From assembly GCF_016904885.1 (NCBI RefSeq), contig NZ_JADWYI010000001.1, positions 372,001 through 436,000 on the forward strand: a stretch of 64,000 bases of DNA. The letters run 5' to 3'. The notes below the pieces were generated by a model that was not told where the DNA came from, searched no databases, and saw nothing but the letters and a program-made list of their open reading frames with translations. Shown here one piece after another: positions 17,181 through 25,884 of the stretch (the first letter of the stretch is position 1; each line of letters opens with the position of its first letter). The position numbers were made by a program, and so were the translations under genes. Origin of the DNA: Archangium primigenium (GTDB lineage Bacteria; Myxococcota; Myxococcia; Myxococcales; Myxococcaceae).

Positions 17181-17420
17181 ATGCGGGAGATGCGGCGGTA
17201 TCTGCTGGCCCTGGCGGGCTTCGTCGCGGGCGCCACCGCCGCGCCCGCGCCTCCCGAGCCCCCACCGGCGCCCGCCTCCCGGGAGGCACCGTCCCAGACG
17301 TCCGGGCATCACCCGTGTGACTGGGTGGAGACGTGTCAGCTGCCCTGTGGCGGGGACGGCCGGGACTGCTGCCACGCCGAGTGGAGCTGTCCCCCCGACG
17401 CGCGCTCGCCCCGGTGTTGA
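17181..17420 (+). CDS. Small secreted Cys-rich protein
   Basis: The 79-residue precursor has a signal peptide (MRRYLLALAGFVAGATAAPA), a Pro/Ala linker and a C-terminal knot of seven Cys within about 37 residues (HPCDW, ETC, LPC, DCC, WSC, PRC). The start is set at ATG 17181 because GGAGGTG stands just upstream; an in-frame ATG at 17151 would add a charged tail before the signal peptide. It lies alone between the kinase operon and a chemoreceptor. Function unknown; a disulfide-stabilised extracellular or periplasmic peptide is the simplest reading. Confidence 0.6.
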   Translation: MREMRRYLLALAGFVAGATAAPAPPEPPPAPASREAPSQTSGHHPCDWVETCQLPCGGDGRDCCHAEWSCPPDARSPRC

Positions 17421-17443
17421 GGTTGACCTAGGCTCGGGGGGAC

Positions 17444-19093
17444 ATGGCGTTCCTCCCGGGATGGCGGCCCAGCCTGCTCATGAAGTTCCACGGCGCGCTG
17501 CTCTTGAGCGTGCTGCCGCTCTTGCTCTTGCAACAAGCCTACGTGCTGCCCGCCATGCGCGAGCAGCTGCGCGAGGATCGCCTGCGGGAGGTGCGCCAGC
17601 TCGTGGAGGTGGGCTACCACCTGCTCGAGGCCCACGAGGCCCGGGTGCGCCAGGGGGAGCTGACCCCGGACGAGGCGCGCCGCGCCGCCGCCGCCCTCCT
17701 GGAGCCCCTGCGCTACGCGGGCAACGAGTACTACTGGATCAACGACCTGAAGACGCGGCTGGTGATGCACCCCTTCCTGCCCCAGCGCCTGGGCCAGGAC
17801 ATGACGGGCTACGTGGACCGGGCGGGCAAGCCGGTGTTCCGGGACATCGTGGAGCTGGCGCGCGCCCAGGGCGAGGGCCCGGTGGAGTACCTCGCCACCC
17901 GCCCCTACTCGGCCGACCCCATCCCCAAGCTGTCCTACGTGAAGCTGTTCGCCCCGTGGGGCTGGGTGCTGGGCACGGGCGTCTACATGGAGGACCTGGA
18001 CGAGGAGGTGGCGGCGGTGGAGCGGCGCATGTGGGCGGCGCTCTTCGCCGGCGCGGGCATGGCGGCGCTCGGAGGGGCGTACCTGTCGCGGCGGATGCTC
18101 GCGCCCATGCGCGCGCTGGCGGACGCGGCGGGCGAGGTGGCCCGGGGCAACCTGGGCATCACCGTGCCCACGCCCGCGCTCGACGAGGTGGGGGACCTGA
18201 GCCGGGCCTTCAACGCCATGGTGGCCGACGTGCAGCGCATGCTCGGGGAGATGGCCGAGGTGTCCCGCGTCACCGAGTCGGACGCGGGCCACATCCACCG
18301 CGCCACGGACGGCCTCAGGCAAGCGGCCCAGGAGCAGTCCTGGGGCATGCAGAACGTGTCCGCCACCGTCATCCGCATGACGCAGCAGCTCGCCCAGGGC
18401 GCCCATCAGGCGGAGCTCACCGCGCGCACCGCCGAGGCCAACGAGCAGGCCGCGCGCGAGGGCGGCGCCGGCGTGCGCGTCACCGACGAGAAGATGAAGG
18501 AGATCGCCCACGTGGTGGATCGCTCGGCGCGCACGGTGGACCGGCTCACCGAGTGGAGCGAGGAGGTGGAGCGCGCCATGGAGCTCATCTCCGACGTGGC
18601 GGACCAGACGCGGGTGCTCGCGGTGAACACCTCCATCGAGGCCATGCGCGCGGGCGAGCACGGCAAGGGCTTCGCGGTGGTGGCGCTCGAGGTGCGCAAG
18701 CTCGCCGAGCAGGCCCGCGCGGCGGCCGAGCGCATCCGCACCCTCATGCGCCAGAGCCAGACGGAGACGGAGGCCGCGGCGGCGCAGATCCGCGAGGGCC
18801 GCGCCCGGGTGCACGAGGGCCTGCGGCTGTCGTCGAACACGGCCAAGGCGCTCGAGCGCATCGTCACCGGGGCCGAGGAGATCCAACGGCAGGTGAAGCA
18901 GACGGCGAGCGCCCACGCGGCGGAGGCGGCGGCGGGCGAGTCGCTCGCGCTGAGCATCCACACCCTGTCGGGCCAGGCGGCCGAGGCGGCCAAGGAGGTG
19001 GAGCACATCACCCAGGCGGCCGAGGGCCTCACCTCCCGGGCGCGCCAACTGCGCGAGCGGGCGACGCGCTTCCAGAAGGACGCGCCTCCTTAG
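17444..19093 (+). CDS. Methyl-accepting chemotaxis protein with single Cache sensor
   Basis: The 549-residue receptor has an N-terminal membrane helix (about 12-33). A periplasmic single-Cache (sCache_2-type) domain follows ([31 protein letters not shown]), then a second helix near 195-215, HAMP, and a long cytoplasmic signalling coiled coil. The hairpin region includes [20 protein letters not shown] and EVRKLAEQ, the conserved tip that contacts CheA/CheW. sCache_2 domains usually bind small organic acids; the ligand here is unknown. No che genes are adjacent. It ends only three bases from the stop of the convergent glycosyltransferase gene, without a clear terminator between them. Confidence 0.9.
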   Translation: MAFLPGWRPSLLMKFHGALLLSVLPLLLLQQAYVLPAMREQLREDRLREVRQLVEVGYHLLEAHEARVRQGELTPDEARRAAAALLEPLRYAGNEYYWINDLKTRLVMHPFLPQRLGQDMTGYVDRAGKPVFRDIVELARAQGEGPVEYLATRPYSADPIPKLSYVKLFAPWGWVLGTGVYMEDLDEEVAAVERRMWAALFAGAGMAALGGAYLSRRMLAPMRALADAAGEVARGNLGITVPTPALDEVGDLSRAFNAMVADVQRMLGEMAEVSRVTESDAGHIHRATDGLRQAAQEQSWGMQNVSATVIRMTQQLAQGAHQAELTARTAEANEQAAREGGAGVRVTDEKMKEIAHVVDRSARTVDRLTEWSEEVERAMELISDVADQTRVLAVNTSIEAMRAGEHGKGFAVVALEVRKLAEQARAAAERIRTLMRQSQTETEAAAAQIREGRARVHEGLRLSSNTAKALERIVTGAEEIQRQVKQTASAHAAEAAAGESLALSIHTLSGQAAEAAKEVEHITQAAEGLTSRARQLRERATRFQKDAPP

Positions 19094-19096
19094 GGT

Positions 19097-20665
19097 TCAG
19101 GGTCCGCGCGCCCCGCGCAAGCGCTCCAGGCGGTCGCGCGGCAGCGCCTCGCGGGGGTGGGCGCGCACGAGCGCCTCGTAGAGGGCCCGGGCCTCGTCCT
19201 CCCGGCCCAGGCGCTCCAGCGCGAGCCCCAGGTTGTAGCCCGCCTCCAGGTAGTCCGGCCGCCGCGCCAGCGCCCGCCGCCAGGCGTCCACCGCCGCCCC
19301 GTCGTCTCCGAGCCGGGCGTGACGGCCCCCCACCGCGTAGTGCAGCTCCGCCTCGAAATCCACGGCGTCCACCGCCAGGCGCACGGGCCACACCGCCAGG
19401 AGGAACACGGCCAGCGCGCCTCCCCCGGCCGCCGCCCGCGCGGCGCCCCGCCAGCGCCCCAGCGCCGCCACGCCCAGGGCCGCGAGCACGCACAGCACGG
19501 GGGCCAGGGGCGCGCGGTAGCGGCCCGTCACGAAGAAGACGACCGAGGGCAGCGCCAGCACGAGCGCGGCCGCCGCCACGGTGAGCCCCGCCCGCCGGGA
19601 CCCCGGACCCGAGAGCAGGCCCACGAGCCCCACCGCCGCGAGCGGCCAGAGCAGGGCATAGGGCAGGGCCACGTCCCCCACCCGCGCGGTGAGCGCCTGG
19701 AGCACCGGGGACTGCGTGCGCACGACATACAGGTCCTCGTTGCGCGGCAGCTCCCGCGCGAGCACGAGCAGCCGGGCCTTCCATACGAGGTTGCGCGCGC
19801 AGGGGCCGGGGTGCGCACCACACCAGGCGAGGGCCTTGTGGGTGAAGTACGCGTCCTGGGCCCCGGGAGCGTGCAGCCCCTGGCGCGCGGGCTCCTCGAC
19901 AAGCGTCTCCCAGGCGGCGCCCGGCCGCAGCGCCATGGCCCCATCCACGTCCGCGTTGTTGCCCAGCCACAGGTTGATGCCACCGTTGGCGGAGATGAGC
20001 ACCCACTCGCCCGAGCGCGCGTGGTTGGCCCCCGTGGCGCACGCCACCACGGCCCCACAGGCCAGCGCGCCCAGGGCGCCGCGCGTCCACCGCCCGCGGC
20101 CCACGGCCACCACCACCACCGGCCCGAGCAACAGCAGGGGCGCCACGGCGAGCGCGCCCAGGCCCACGCACGCCCCGCCGAGCAGTGCCGCGCGCCAGGT
20201 GGGGGGCTCGCGCACGGCGAGCCAGAGCGCGAGCGTGGCCAGGAAGGTGCCAAGCGAGGTGGCGAGCAGCTCCCCGTCATAGAAGACGAGCGGCCCGTGC
20301 AGCGCCACCGCAACGCCCGCGAGCACGCCGACCCAGCCCTGCCCGGAGACGCGGCGCGCGAGGCCATACGCGAGCCCCGCGGTGAGCGCCCCGAGCAGGG
20401 CCTGGAGCAGGCGCGGCCAGAGCAGCGCGGGGCCCAGGAGCCGGTAGAGCCCCCCGAGCACCAGCGGGTAGAGCGGCGGCTGCCAGAAGGGACCGGGGTC
20501 GAAGCCCTCGCCCCGGGCGAGCCGGGTGCCGAGGTAGTCGTAGTAGTCCGCGTCGATGAGCGGCGCGTCGAAGGCGGGCCCGTGCGCGGTGAGCAGATAG
20601 GCGCCCCGCACCGCGAGCGCCCCGATGAAGACCCAGACCCCCGCGGACACCCTCGGCGGCCTCAT
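19097..20665 (-). CDS. Membrane glycosyltransferase (PMT/ArnT-like) with TPR tail
   Basis: The 522-residue protein has around ten hydrophobic helices and an early acidic motif (LIDADYYDYLG) typical of GT-C fold enzymes. These transfer sugars from polyprenyl-phosphate carriers to proteins or lipids on the outer face of the inner membrane. WQPPLYPLVLG lies in the first outer loop, as in PMT_2/GT39 proteins. The last about 80 residues form two TPR-like helical pairs (DAWRRALARRPDYLEAGYNLG). The start lies four bases beyond the stop of the beta-propeller gene upstream, so both are in one operon. Acceptor unknown. Confidence 0.8.
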   Translation of the reverse strand: MRPPRVSAGVWVFIGALAVRGAYLLTAHGPAFDAPLIDADYYDYLGTRLARGEGFDPGPFWQPPLYPLVLGGLYRLLGPALLWPRLLQALLGALTAGLAYGLARRVSGQGWVGVLAGVAVALHGPLVFYDGELLATSLGTFLATLALWLAVREPPTWRAALLGGACVGLGALAVAPLLLLGPVVVVAVGRGRWTRGALGALACGAVVACATGANHARSGEWVLISANGGINLWLGNNADVDGAMALRPGAAWETLVEEPARQGLHAPGAQDAYFTHKALAWCGAHPGPCARNLVWKARLLVLARELPRNEDLYVVRTQSPVLQALTARVGDVALPYALLWPLAAVGLVGLLSGPGSRRAGLTVAAAALVLALPSVVFFVTGRYRAPLAPVLCVLAALGVAALGRWRGAARAAAGGGALAVFLLAVWPVRLAVDAVDFEAELHYAVGGRHARLGDDGAAVDAWRRALARRPDYLEAGYNLGLALERLGREDEARALYEALVRAHPREALPRDRLERLRGARGP

Positions 20666-20669
20666 GGCG

Positions 20670-21794
20670 CTAGCGGCAGTCCGCCCGGCGCAGGGTGACG
20701 CCCGTCTCGGTCATCTGCTTGTAGATGACGCCGCCCTCGTCGAGCACGGCGAAGTCCCGGAAGGTCTCCTCGGGCATGGGGCTGAGCGGCAGGTCCACCT
20801 GGCCCAGCACCTTGCCCTCCAGCGGGTCCAGACAGAACAGGCGCACGCCCTCGGCGGTGGCGGGCGAGGCACGGCCCGTGGGCAGCTCCCCCGCCACGCC
20901 CAGGTAGATGACGCCCGAGCGATCCGAGTCCAGCAGGGTGAGGAACAGGATGGGGAAGCCCAGCGGGTACTGGCGGGTGAAGCGCCGCGAGTTCGACGCC
21001 CGGTCAATCGAGTTGACGAGCACCCGGCCCGCGCGCGCCTCGACGATATTGGCGACGATGAGCGAGCGGCCATCCCGCGTGGGTCGGCCGTTGAGCTCGG
21101 GCTGCTCGGGGTTGGCCTGGCCGGACAGGCTGCCGATGTTGACCAGCGTGCCGTGCTCGCGCTCGACGTACACCTGATCCCCATCCACGAAGGTGCCGGT
21201 GATGAGCCCCGTCTCGGGCAGGTGCTTGCCCTGCAGGGGCAGCTCGCCCTTGAGCGTGCCGGTGAGCGGGTCGAGGATGGCCACGGTCTTGTCGCGCAGC
21301 CGGTCGAGCACCAGCATCGAGCCGTCCTGGGCCACCGTCACGTCCTGGGGCACCTGCTGGGTGAGCGGCGTGCTCCCGAGCACCTTGCCGTCCTGCCCCA
21401 GGCGCAGGAGCCGGCCATTGAGCTGATCCATCACCAGGATGTCCCCCAGCGGCGTCACCGCGAGCGACATGGGGCCCTCGGGGTTGGCTTCCTGGGGCCG
21501 GTCCCGCCCGAGCTGGTCCGGACCACTGCCCCACCCCAGCTCGGCGATGACCTCGCGTCCGGGAGCGGCGGGCGCGGACGGCTTCGCTCCCGCGGGCGCG
21601 GCCGGCGGAGGGGCCTTCGGGGGCGTGCCCGGGGGCGCTTTGGCGACGGGGGCCCCAGGGGCGGCGTCCGGGCGGGCCTCGGTGCCGGTCGGGGGGACCG
21701 ACGCGTCCGGACGGGGCCGCAGCAGGGCCACGCCCACGAGCACCAGGACGACGACTGCCAGCAGCACCCACCCACCGCGCTTACGCGACGTCAT
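20670..21794 (-). CDS. Membrane-anchored beta-propeller (NHL-like) protein
   Basis: The 374-residue protein starts with a membrane anchor (WVLLAVVVLVLVGVALL). A Pro/Ala-rich spacer (about 30-80) follows, and then repeated propeller blades such as SLAVTPLGDILVMDQLNGRL, DVTVAQDGSMLVLDRL and ILDPLTGTLKGEL. NHL-like propellers are protein or glycan contact platforms; no enzyme motif is seen. It lies between a phosphoesterase-like gene and a glycosyltransferase on the same strand with short gaps (36 and 4 bases), suggesting a joint role in the envelope. Confidence 0.7.
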   Translation of the reverse strand: MTSRKRGGWVLLAVVVLVLVGVALLRPRPDASVPPTGTEARPDAAPGAPVAKAPPGTPPKAPPPAAPAGAKPSAPAAPGREVIAELGWGSGPDQLGRDRPQEANPEGPMSLAVTPLGDILVMDQLNGRLLRLGQDGKVLGSTPLTQQVPQDVTVAQDGSMLVLDRLRDKTVAILDPLTGTLKGELPLQGKHLPETGLITGTFVDGDQVYVEREHGTLVNIGSLSGQANPEQPELNGRPTRDGRSLIVANIVEARAGRVLVNSIDRASNSRRFTRQYPLGFPILFLTLLDSDRSGVIYLGVAGELPTGRASPATAEGVRLFCLDPLEGKVLGQVDLPLSPMPEETFRDFAVLDEGGVIYKQMTETGVTLRRADCR

Positions 21795-21830
21795 GATCTC
21801 GTGTCCTCGATGTGGCGCCAGGGCGTGGCG

Positions 21831-22943
21831 CTAGGGCCTGGCGGAGGGCGGCAACAGGGGCGCCACCCGCTGGGTGAGCTCGGGATCCTCCGGCACCTCC
21901 GGCCCGAGCGGAAGAAAGGACAGCAGTTGGGTGCGCGCGGGCGCCGTCTCGGGCGGCCGGGCCTGGGCCTCCAACTGGGGCCGCCGGGCCTCCAGCGCCG
22001 CCAGGGACTGCTGGAGGGCCGCGCGGTTCGTCTCGTCCCGGGCCGCCGTCAGCCGCGCCCGGCCCCGCTGGATGTTCTCCTCCAGCAGCGCGAGCCCCTG
22101 CCGCGCCCGCTCCCGCTCGGCCAGGTCCACGAACGCGCCCGGCCCGTCGATCGACAGCGCGAGCCGGCCCACCTGCCGGCCCCGCTCCCCCGAGGACACG
22201 AGCGTGCCCTGCCCCGGGTGCTGCGCCACGCCGGGCAGCCGGCCCTCGTGGGATTGCAGGACGAAGTCCACCTCGGCCCCGAGCCGCTCGGTGAGCGCGC
22301 GCGCCTCGGCGAGCGGCAGCGCGGCGAGCACCACCACCACGTCCACCTTCTGCTTCGCCCGGAGCGCGCGGGCCTCGGCCTGGACGGCGGGCAGCACGGG
22401 CTGGCCCACCACCCGGGCCTCGCCCGCCACCGGCCCCTCGGGGGACACGCCGATGAGGCCGAACGCCACGCCCTTGTCCCGCACCACCCGCGAGCGCGCG
22501 AACACGGGCGCGCCGGCCGCGTCGGTGAGGTTGGCCGAGAGCAGCACCAGCTTGCGCTTGCGCGCGCCCTGGGTGAGGAAGCCCGTGCCCAGCGCCAGGT
22601 CCCGCTCGCCCACGGCCATGGCCTGGGTGCCCATCTCCCCCATCTGCTCGAGCAGCAACGCGGCGCGCTCCCGGTCTCCCGGCGCGCGGCCGGCGTCCGG
22701 CGTCTTGAAGAGCGCGTTGCCCGCGTCGAGCACCACCACGGCGGCGGTGCCCGCGCGCTCGCGGTCGATCACCGTCTTGCGCCGCGCCAGTCCGCCCGCC
22801 GGGCCCTGTCGGCACCCGCAGTCGGAGATCTCCCCGGCGTTGTCCCCGGTGAAGAGCACCACCGCCTCGCGGGGCGCGGCCTCCACGCCCGCGGCGAGCA
22901 GCCCCGACACCCACAGAATCCGCAGCGCCGAGCGCACGCGCAT
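21831..22943 (-). CDS. Secreted metallophosphoesterase/5-prime-nucleotidase-like protein
   Basis: The 370-residue exported protein has a signal peptide ending near GVEAAP. The fold resembles UshA-type phosphoesterases: VLFTGDNAGEISDCGC near the N terminus, VVLDAGNALF, a GERDLALG motif in place of the classic GNHE/D, LLSANLTDAAG and VVVLAALPLAEA. The C-terminal about 90 residues are helical and Pro-rich. The metal-ligand motifs are only partly conserved, so activity is uncertain. The CGC motif after the first strand is characteristic of a subgroup often found with envelope or cytochrome proteins. The start ATG 22943 gives a proper signal peptide; the longer frame upstream overlaps the NlpC/P60 gene and is not real. 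Confidence 0.65.
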   Translation of the reverse strand: MRVRSALRILWVSGLLAAGVEAAPREAVVLFTGDNAGEISDCGCRQGPAGGLARRKTVIDRERAGTAAVVVLDAGNALFKTPDAGRAPGDRERAALLLEQMGEMGTQAMAVGERDLALGTGFLTQGARKRKLVLLSANLTDAAGAPVFARSRVVRDKGVAFGLIGVSPEGPVAGEARVVGQPVLPAVQAEARALRAKQKVDVVVVLAALPLAEARALTERLGAEVDFVLQSHEGRLPGVAQHPGQGTLVSSGERGRQVGRLALSIDGPGAFVDLAERERARQGLALLEENIQRGRARLTAARDETNRAALQQSLAALEARRPQLEAQARPPETAPARTQLLSFLPLGPEVPEDPELTQRVAPLLPPSARP

Positions 22944-22976
22944 GACGTCCTCTTGAACGGCCGTTGAAACGACAAC

Positions 22977-23002
22977 GCCCCGAGGCGCGGACGCCTCGGG
23001 GC
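22977..23002 (-). terminator. Hairpin downstream of NlpC/P60 lipoprotein gene
   Basis: GCCCCGAGGCG (22977-22987) and CGCCTCGGGGC (22992-23002) form a perfect 11-base stem with a four-base CGGA loop, 18 bases past the stop of the gene at 23021 and ahead of the start of the next gene on the same strand. It probably isolates the two transcripts. Confidence 0.7.
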
Positions 23003-23020
23003 GCGAAGGGCAAGCGGGGA

Positions 23021-23848
23021 CTAGTAGTGGCGGATGGCGTGGTAGGTGGTGCCCAGGGAGCGGGCGTTGTACACGCAGCCGGCCGCGCAGCCCTTGCACT
23101 CGTAGAGGTTCATGCTGCCCCAGCCGTCGCCCGAGCCGTACAGGGCGATGTGGCCCGCGCCGCCGTCGTTGTAGACGAGCGCGTCGGCCTTGAGCAGCGC
23201 GTCCCGCGAGATGGTGCTCCACTGGCTGCTGTCCACGTTGAAGCTGCCGGTGCTGTAGGGGTGCGAGTCCGTGGCCATGTTGCTGTTGGTGCTGGGCACC
23301 ACCCAGGCCTTGGCGACGAAACCGGAGCAGTCCCCGCCGTACGAGCCGGAGTGCGTGCAGCTCGGGCAGTTGCCGGAGCACGCGCCCACGGCGGCGCCCG
23401 ACTTGAAGGCGCCATGGCCCCACCAGTAGGAGAAGCCCATGGCCGTCTGCGAGCGCGCGATCGCCGCGTCCCGGCTGGCGGTGGAGCCCGTGCCCGCCAC
23501 CGTGAGGTAGGTGCCCGAGGCCCAGCCCGTCACGCCGCTGTAGGTGACCTTGTACCAACCGCTCGTGGGACAGCCGCCGCCCGCTTCCTTGGCGATGCCG
23601 CCGCCCGGAATGGTGATGAGCACGCCATAGCTCGTGCCCACGCCGCTGCGCACGTTCAGGTCCGTGGTGGTCTGCAGGCTCGCGCCCGAGGTGACACACG
23701 CGGTGATGGCGCTGGCGCTCTCGCCCTCGTCCACGCCCACCAGCGCCGTGCCGTCCACGGACGTCTGGCCGCCACCGCAGCCCACCGCCATCCACGCCAG
23801 CACCGCCACCCACTTCAGGGGATGACCGCTCTTCGTCGCACCGCGCAT
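23021..23848 (-). CDS. SH3b-NlpC/P60 cell-wall peptidase lipoprotein
   Basis: The 275-residue precursor has a lipoprotein signal (LAWMAVGCGGG). A bacterial SH3 domain follows (TDLNVRSGVGTSYGVLITIPGG, GWYKVTYSGVTGWASGTYL), then a C-terminal NlpC/P60-type domain. The nucleophile is the Cys in GGDCSGFVAKAW and the His is in GAGHIALYG. Such enzymes cut peptide bonds in peptidoglycan stems. Extra Cys pairs (GNCPSC, CKGCAAGC) suggest disulfides outside the cytoplasm. The start is ATG 23848, with GGAGG about six bases upstream; the frame continues to 23893 without support. Could serve cell-wall turnover or prey lysis. Confidence 0.8.
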   Translation of the reverse strand: MRGATKSGHPLKWVAVLAWMAVGCGGGQTSVDGTALVGVDEGESASAITACVTSGASLQTTTDLNVRSGVGTSYGVLITIPGGGIAKEAGGGCPTSGWYKVTYSGVTGWASGTYLTVAGTGSTASRDAAIARSQTAMGFSYWWGHGAFKSGAAVGACSGNCPSCTHSGSYGGDCSGFVAKAWVVPSTNSNMATDSHPYSTGSFNVDSSQWSTISRDALLKADALVYNDGGAGHIALYGSGDGWGSMNLYECKGCAAGCVYNARSLGTTYHAIRHY

Positions 23849-23981
23849 GACTGACCTCCACCTCAGGGGAAGGTCCAGGGGAGCTGTCTCCACACCCGGA
23901 CCCGGCGCGACGCGATATCACTTTCCCGGAAAGTTGGAAAGCCGCGCTTATCGCTCATTTCCCCCGAGGTGGGGCCGACGT

Positions 23982-25700
23982 CTACTGGCGGATGACCTGC
24001 ACGTCGTCCAGGTGGACGAAGCTGCTGCCGGTGGTGGCCTGGGTGTGCAGGCCGAACTCCAAGTAGCCCCCGGTCACGGAGAGGGTGGGCGTCTCGATCT
24101 GCGTCCAGCCGCTGTAGGTGCCCAGTTGGGTGGCGGCCGGGGTGCAGTCGGCGCACGTTTTGGCCTGCAGCCGCGAGAAGCCGAAGTCCCCGCCCTTTCG
24201 CACCTGGGCGCGCACCCGGTAGTTGCCATTGGGGATGCCGCTGAGCTGCTGGTACGTCCAGGTCTCGAAGGGGCCCGCCTTGAAGTGCGTCAGGTGGTAG
24301 GCGCTGTTGTTGTAGCCCCCGTTGTAGGTCTCCGTGAAGGCGGCGCTCTGCGTGCCATTGGGCGACCAGGTGGTCCAGCCCGTCAGGCCGTTCTCGAAGC
24401 CCGCGTTGGTGACGGTGGGGTTGCCGCCCGAGGGCGGCGTCGTGGTGCCTCCACCATTGAGGATGCTGGCGGCCTTGTCCGGCTGCAGCGCCACGAAGTA
24501 GTTGAAGGCGGTGTTCAGCTCGCTCTGCTTGGCGGTGTTGCTCGCGTACTGCTTGCGCTGGTCATACAGCTTGGCCACCAGCTCCAACTGGCTCTGCCCG
24601 TACGGCACGCCGAGCTTCTGCTGCAGCGTGGTCAGCGCGCCGTAGCCGAACTCGCGCGTCGGCTCGATCATCGTGCCCTCGCCGTAGTCGTTCCACGTGG
24701 CGAGCTGGATCCAGTTCACGCCGCTGTTCTTGGCCAGGTCCATGGTCTGGCCGAAGGTGCCCGTGCCGTTGTGGGCGATGCTCCACGTGGCGGGGTTGCC
24801 CCAGCCGCCCTCGTTGTAGAAGGTCTTGAAGCCCGGGTAGGCCACGCCGAACTTCACGCCCGGCCACACGTTGGCGTACCAGTGATTGAGCCCGCTGGTG
24901 AAGTCCGAGTAGATCCACGGGTATTCGCCCTGGGCGTTCGCCCCGGCCTCGCCCTTCTGGTACCAGAGCGTCAGGAAGGTCGGCTTGGTGGGCAGCACCG
25001 AGAAGACATTGGTCCAGTCCGACGGCGACTTGAGCGTTTGCGGCCCGAAGTCCATCAGCAGGGGCGCGTTGTTGATGCGGATGTAGTTGGCGCGGCCGAA
25101 GTAGTTGTCGCGCAGGAAGGCCATGTCATTGCGCGCCTGGGCGAGCCGGTCCGGCACCGAGCACCCATACGTGGGCGCCAGCGCGAGGTTGTGATCCTCG
25201 TAGACGATGGCGAACTCCAGGCCCACCGACTCGATCTTCTTGATGAAGGCGTCGGCGTTCTGCTTGTTCTTCGGGTAGTCCACGCAGTTGAGCGTGCCCG
25301 GCCAGTCGATGAGCACGCCGTCCACGCCGGCGTACTTCATGAGCAGCAGCTGGTACTCGATGACGTCCTTGTCCCCCGAGCCGTACGGCCCGATGAGCGG
25401 ATAGAAGTGCGCGGCGATCTGCCGCTTGCCCGAGCTGTCCACCACGTTGGGGTTGCGGTTGTCCATGGTCCAGTGCGCGCCCCACGCCCCGGTGCCCGAG
25501 GTGGTGTTGCTCTCGAACCAGGGCATCAGGTGCACGTAGACCTTCTTGGTGAAGCTCTTGCTCACCGCCACCGGGGACGCCACGGACGCCGTGGGCTCCG
25601 CCGGCTCGACGCGCTCGGCCTCGGGGACCGCCGAACCACAGCCCGCCAACACGAGCGCGGCGACAACCCCCGCCCCCTCGGTCACGAAACGACGCGTCAT
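23982..25700 (-). CDS. GH99-like glycoside hydrolase lipoprotein with carbohydrate-binding tail
   Basis: The 572-residue precursor has a clear lipobox (LVLAGCGS). Residues about 55-415 form a TIM-barrel of the GH99/GH71-like group: VYVHLMPWFES, GVLIDWPGTLN, AIVYEDHN and TWNDYGEGTMIEP, the last equivalent to the WNEWxEG motif of endo-alpha-mannosidase relatives. A Thr/Pro/Gly linker leads to a beta-sandwich module (about 440-572, NAGFENGLTGW, YLEFGLHTQATTG) that looks carbohydrate-binding. It likely cleaves mannan-type or related polysaccharides at the cell surface. The start is ATG 25700, with AGGAG upstream; the longer frame to 25775 lacks a signal peptide. Confidence 0.8.
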   Translation of the reverse strand: MTRRFVTEGAGVVAALVLAGCGSAVPEAERVEPAEPTASVASPVAVSKSFTKKVYVHLMPWFESNTTSGTGAWGAHWTMDNRNPNVVDSSGKRQIAAHFYPLIGPYGSGDKDVIEYQLLLMKYAGVDGVLIDWPGTLNCVDYPKNKQNADAFIKKIESVGLEFAIVYEDHNLALAPTYGCSVPDRLAQARNDMAFLRDNYFGRANYIRINNAPLLMDFGPQTLKSPSDWTNVFSVLPTKPTFLTLWYQKGEAGANAQGEYPWIYSDFTSGLNHWYANVWPGVKFGVAYPGFKTFYNEGGWGNPATWSIAHNGTGTFGQTMDLAKNSGVNWIQLATWNDYGEGTMIEPTREFGYGALTTLQQKLGVPYGQSQLELVAKLYDQRKQYASNTAKQSELNTAFNYFVALQPDKAASILNGGGTTTPPSGGNPTVTNAGFENGLTGWTTWSPNGTQSAAFTETYNGGYNNSAYHLTHFKAGPFETWTYQQLSGIPNGNYRVRAQVRKGGDFGFSRLQAKTCADCTPAATQLGTYSGWTQIETPTLSVTGGYLEFGLHTQATTGSSFVHLDDVQVIRQ

Positions 25701-25884
25701 GGCATTGCTCCTTGAATGCAGTGAGTCCTCGTGGACACGAGTCACCGGGCGCGTCCCTAACACGAATCCGACCAACCTGGAATACCTACTTAAACCGAAT
25801 TAACGGCCATCACGGACGACATTGAAGGAAAAGACACAGTCGGGCGGCATGGACGCGCGGAGCCCTCGGGGCTAGAGCGGACGC

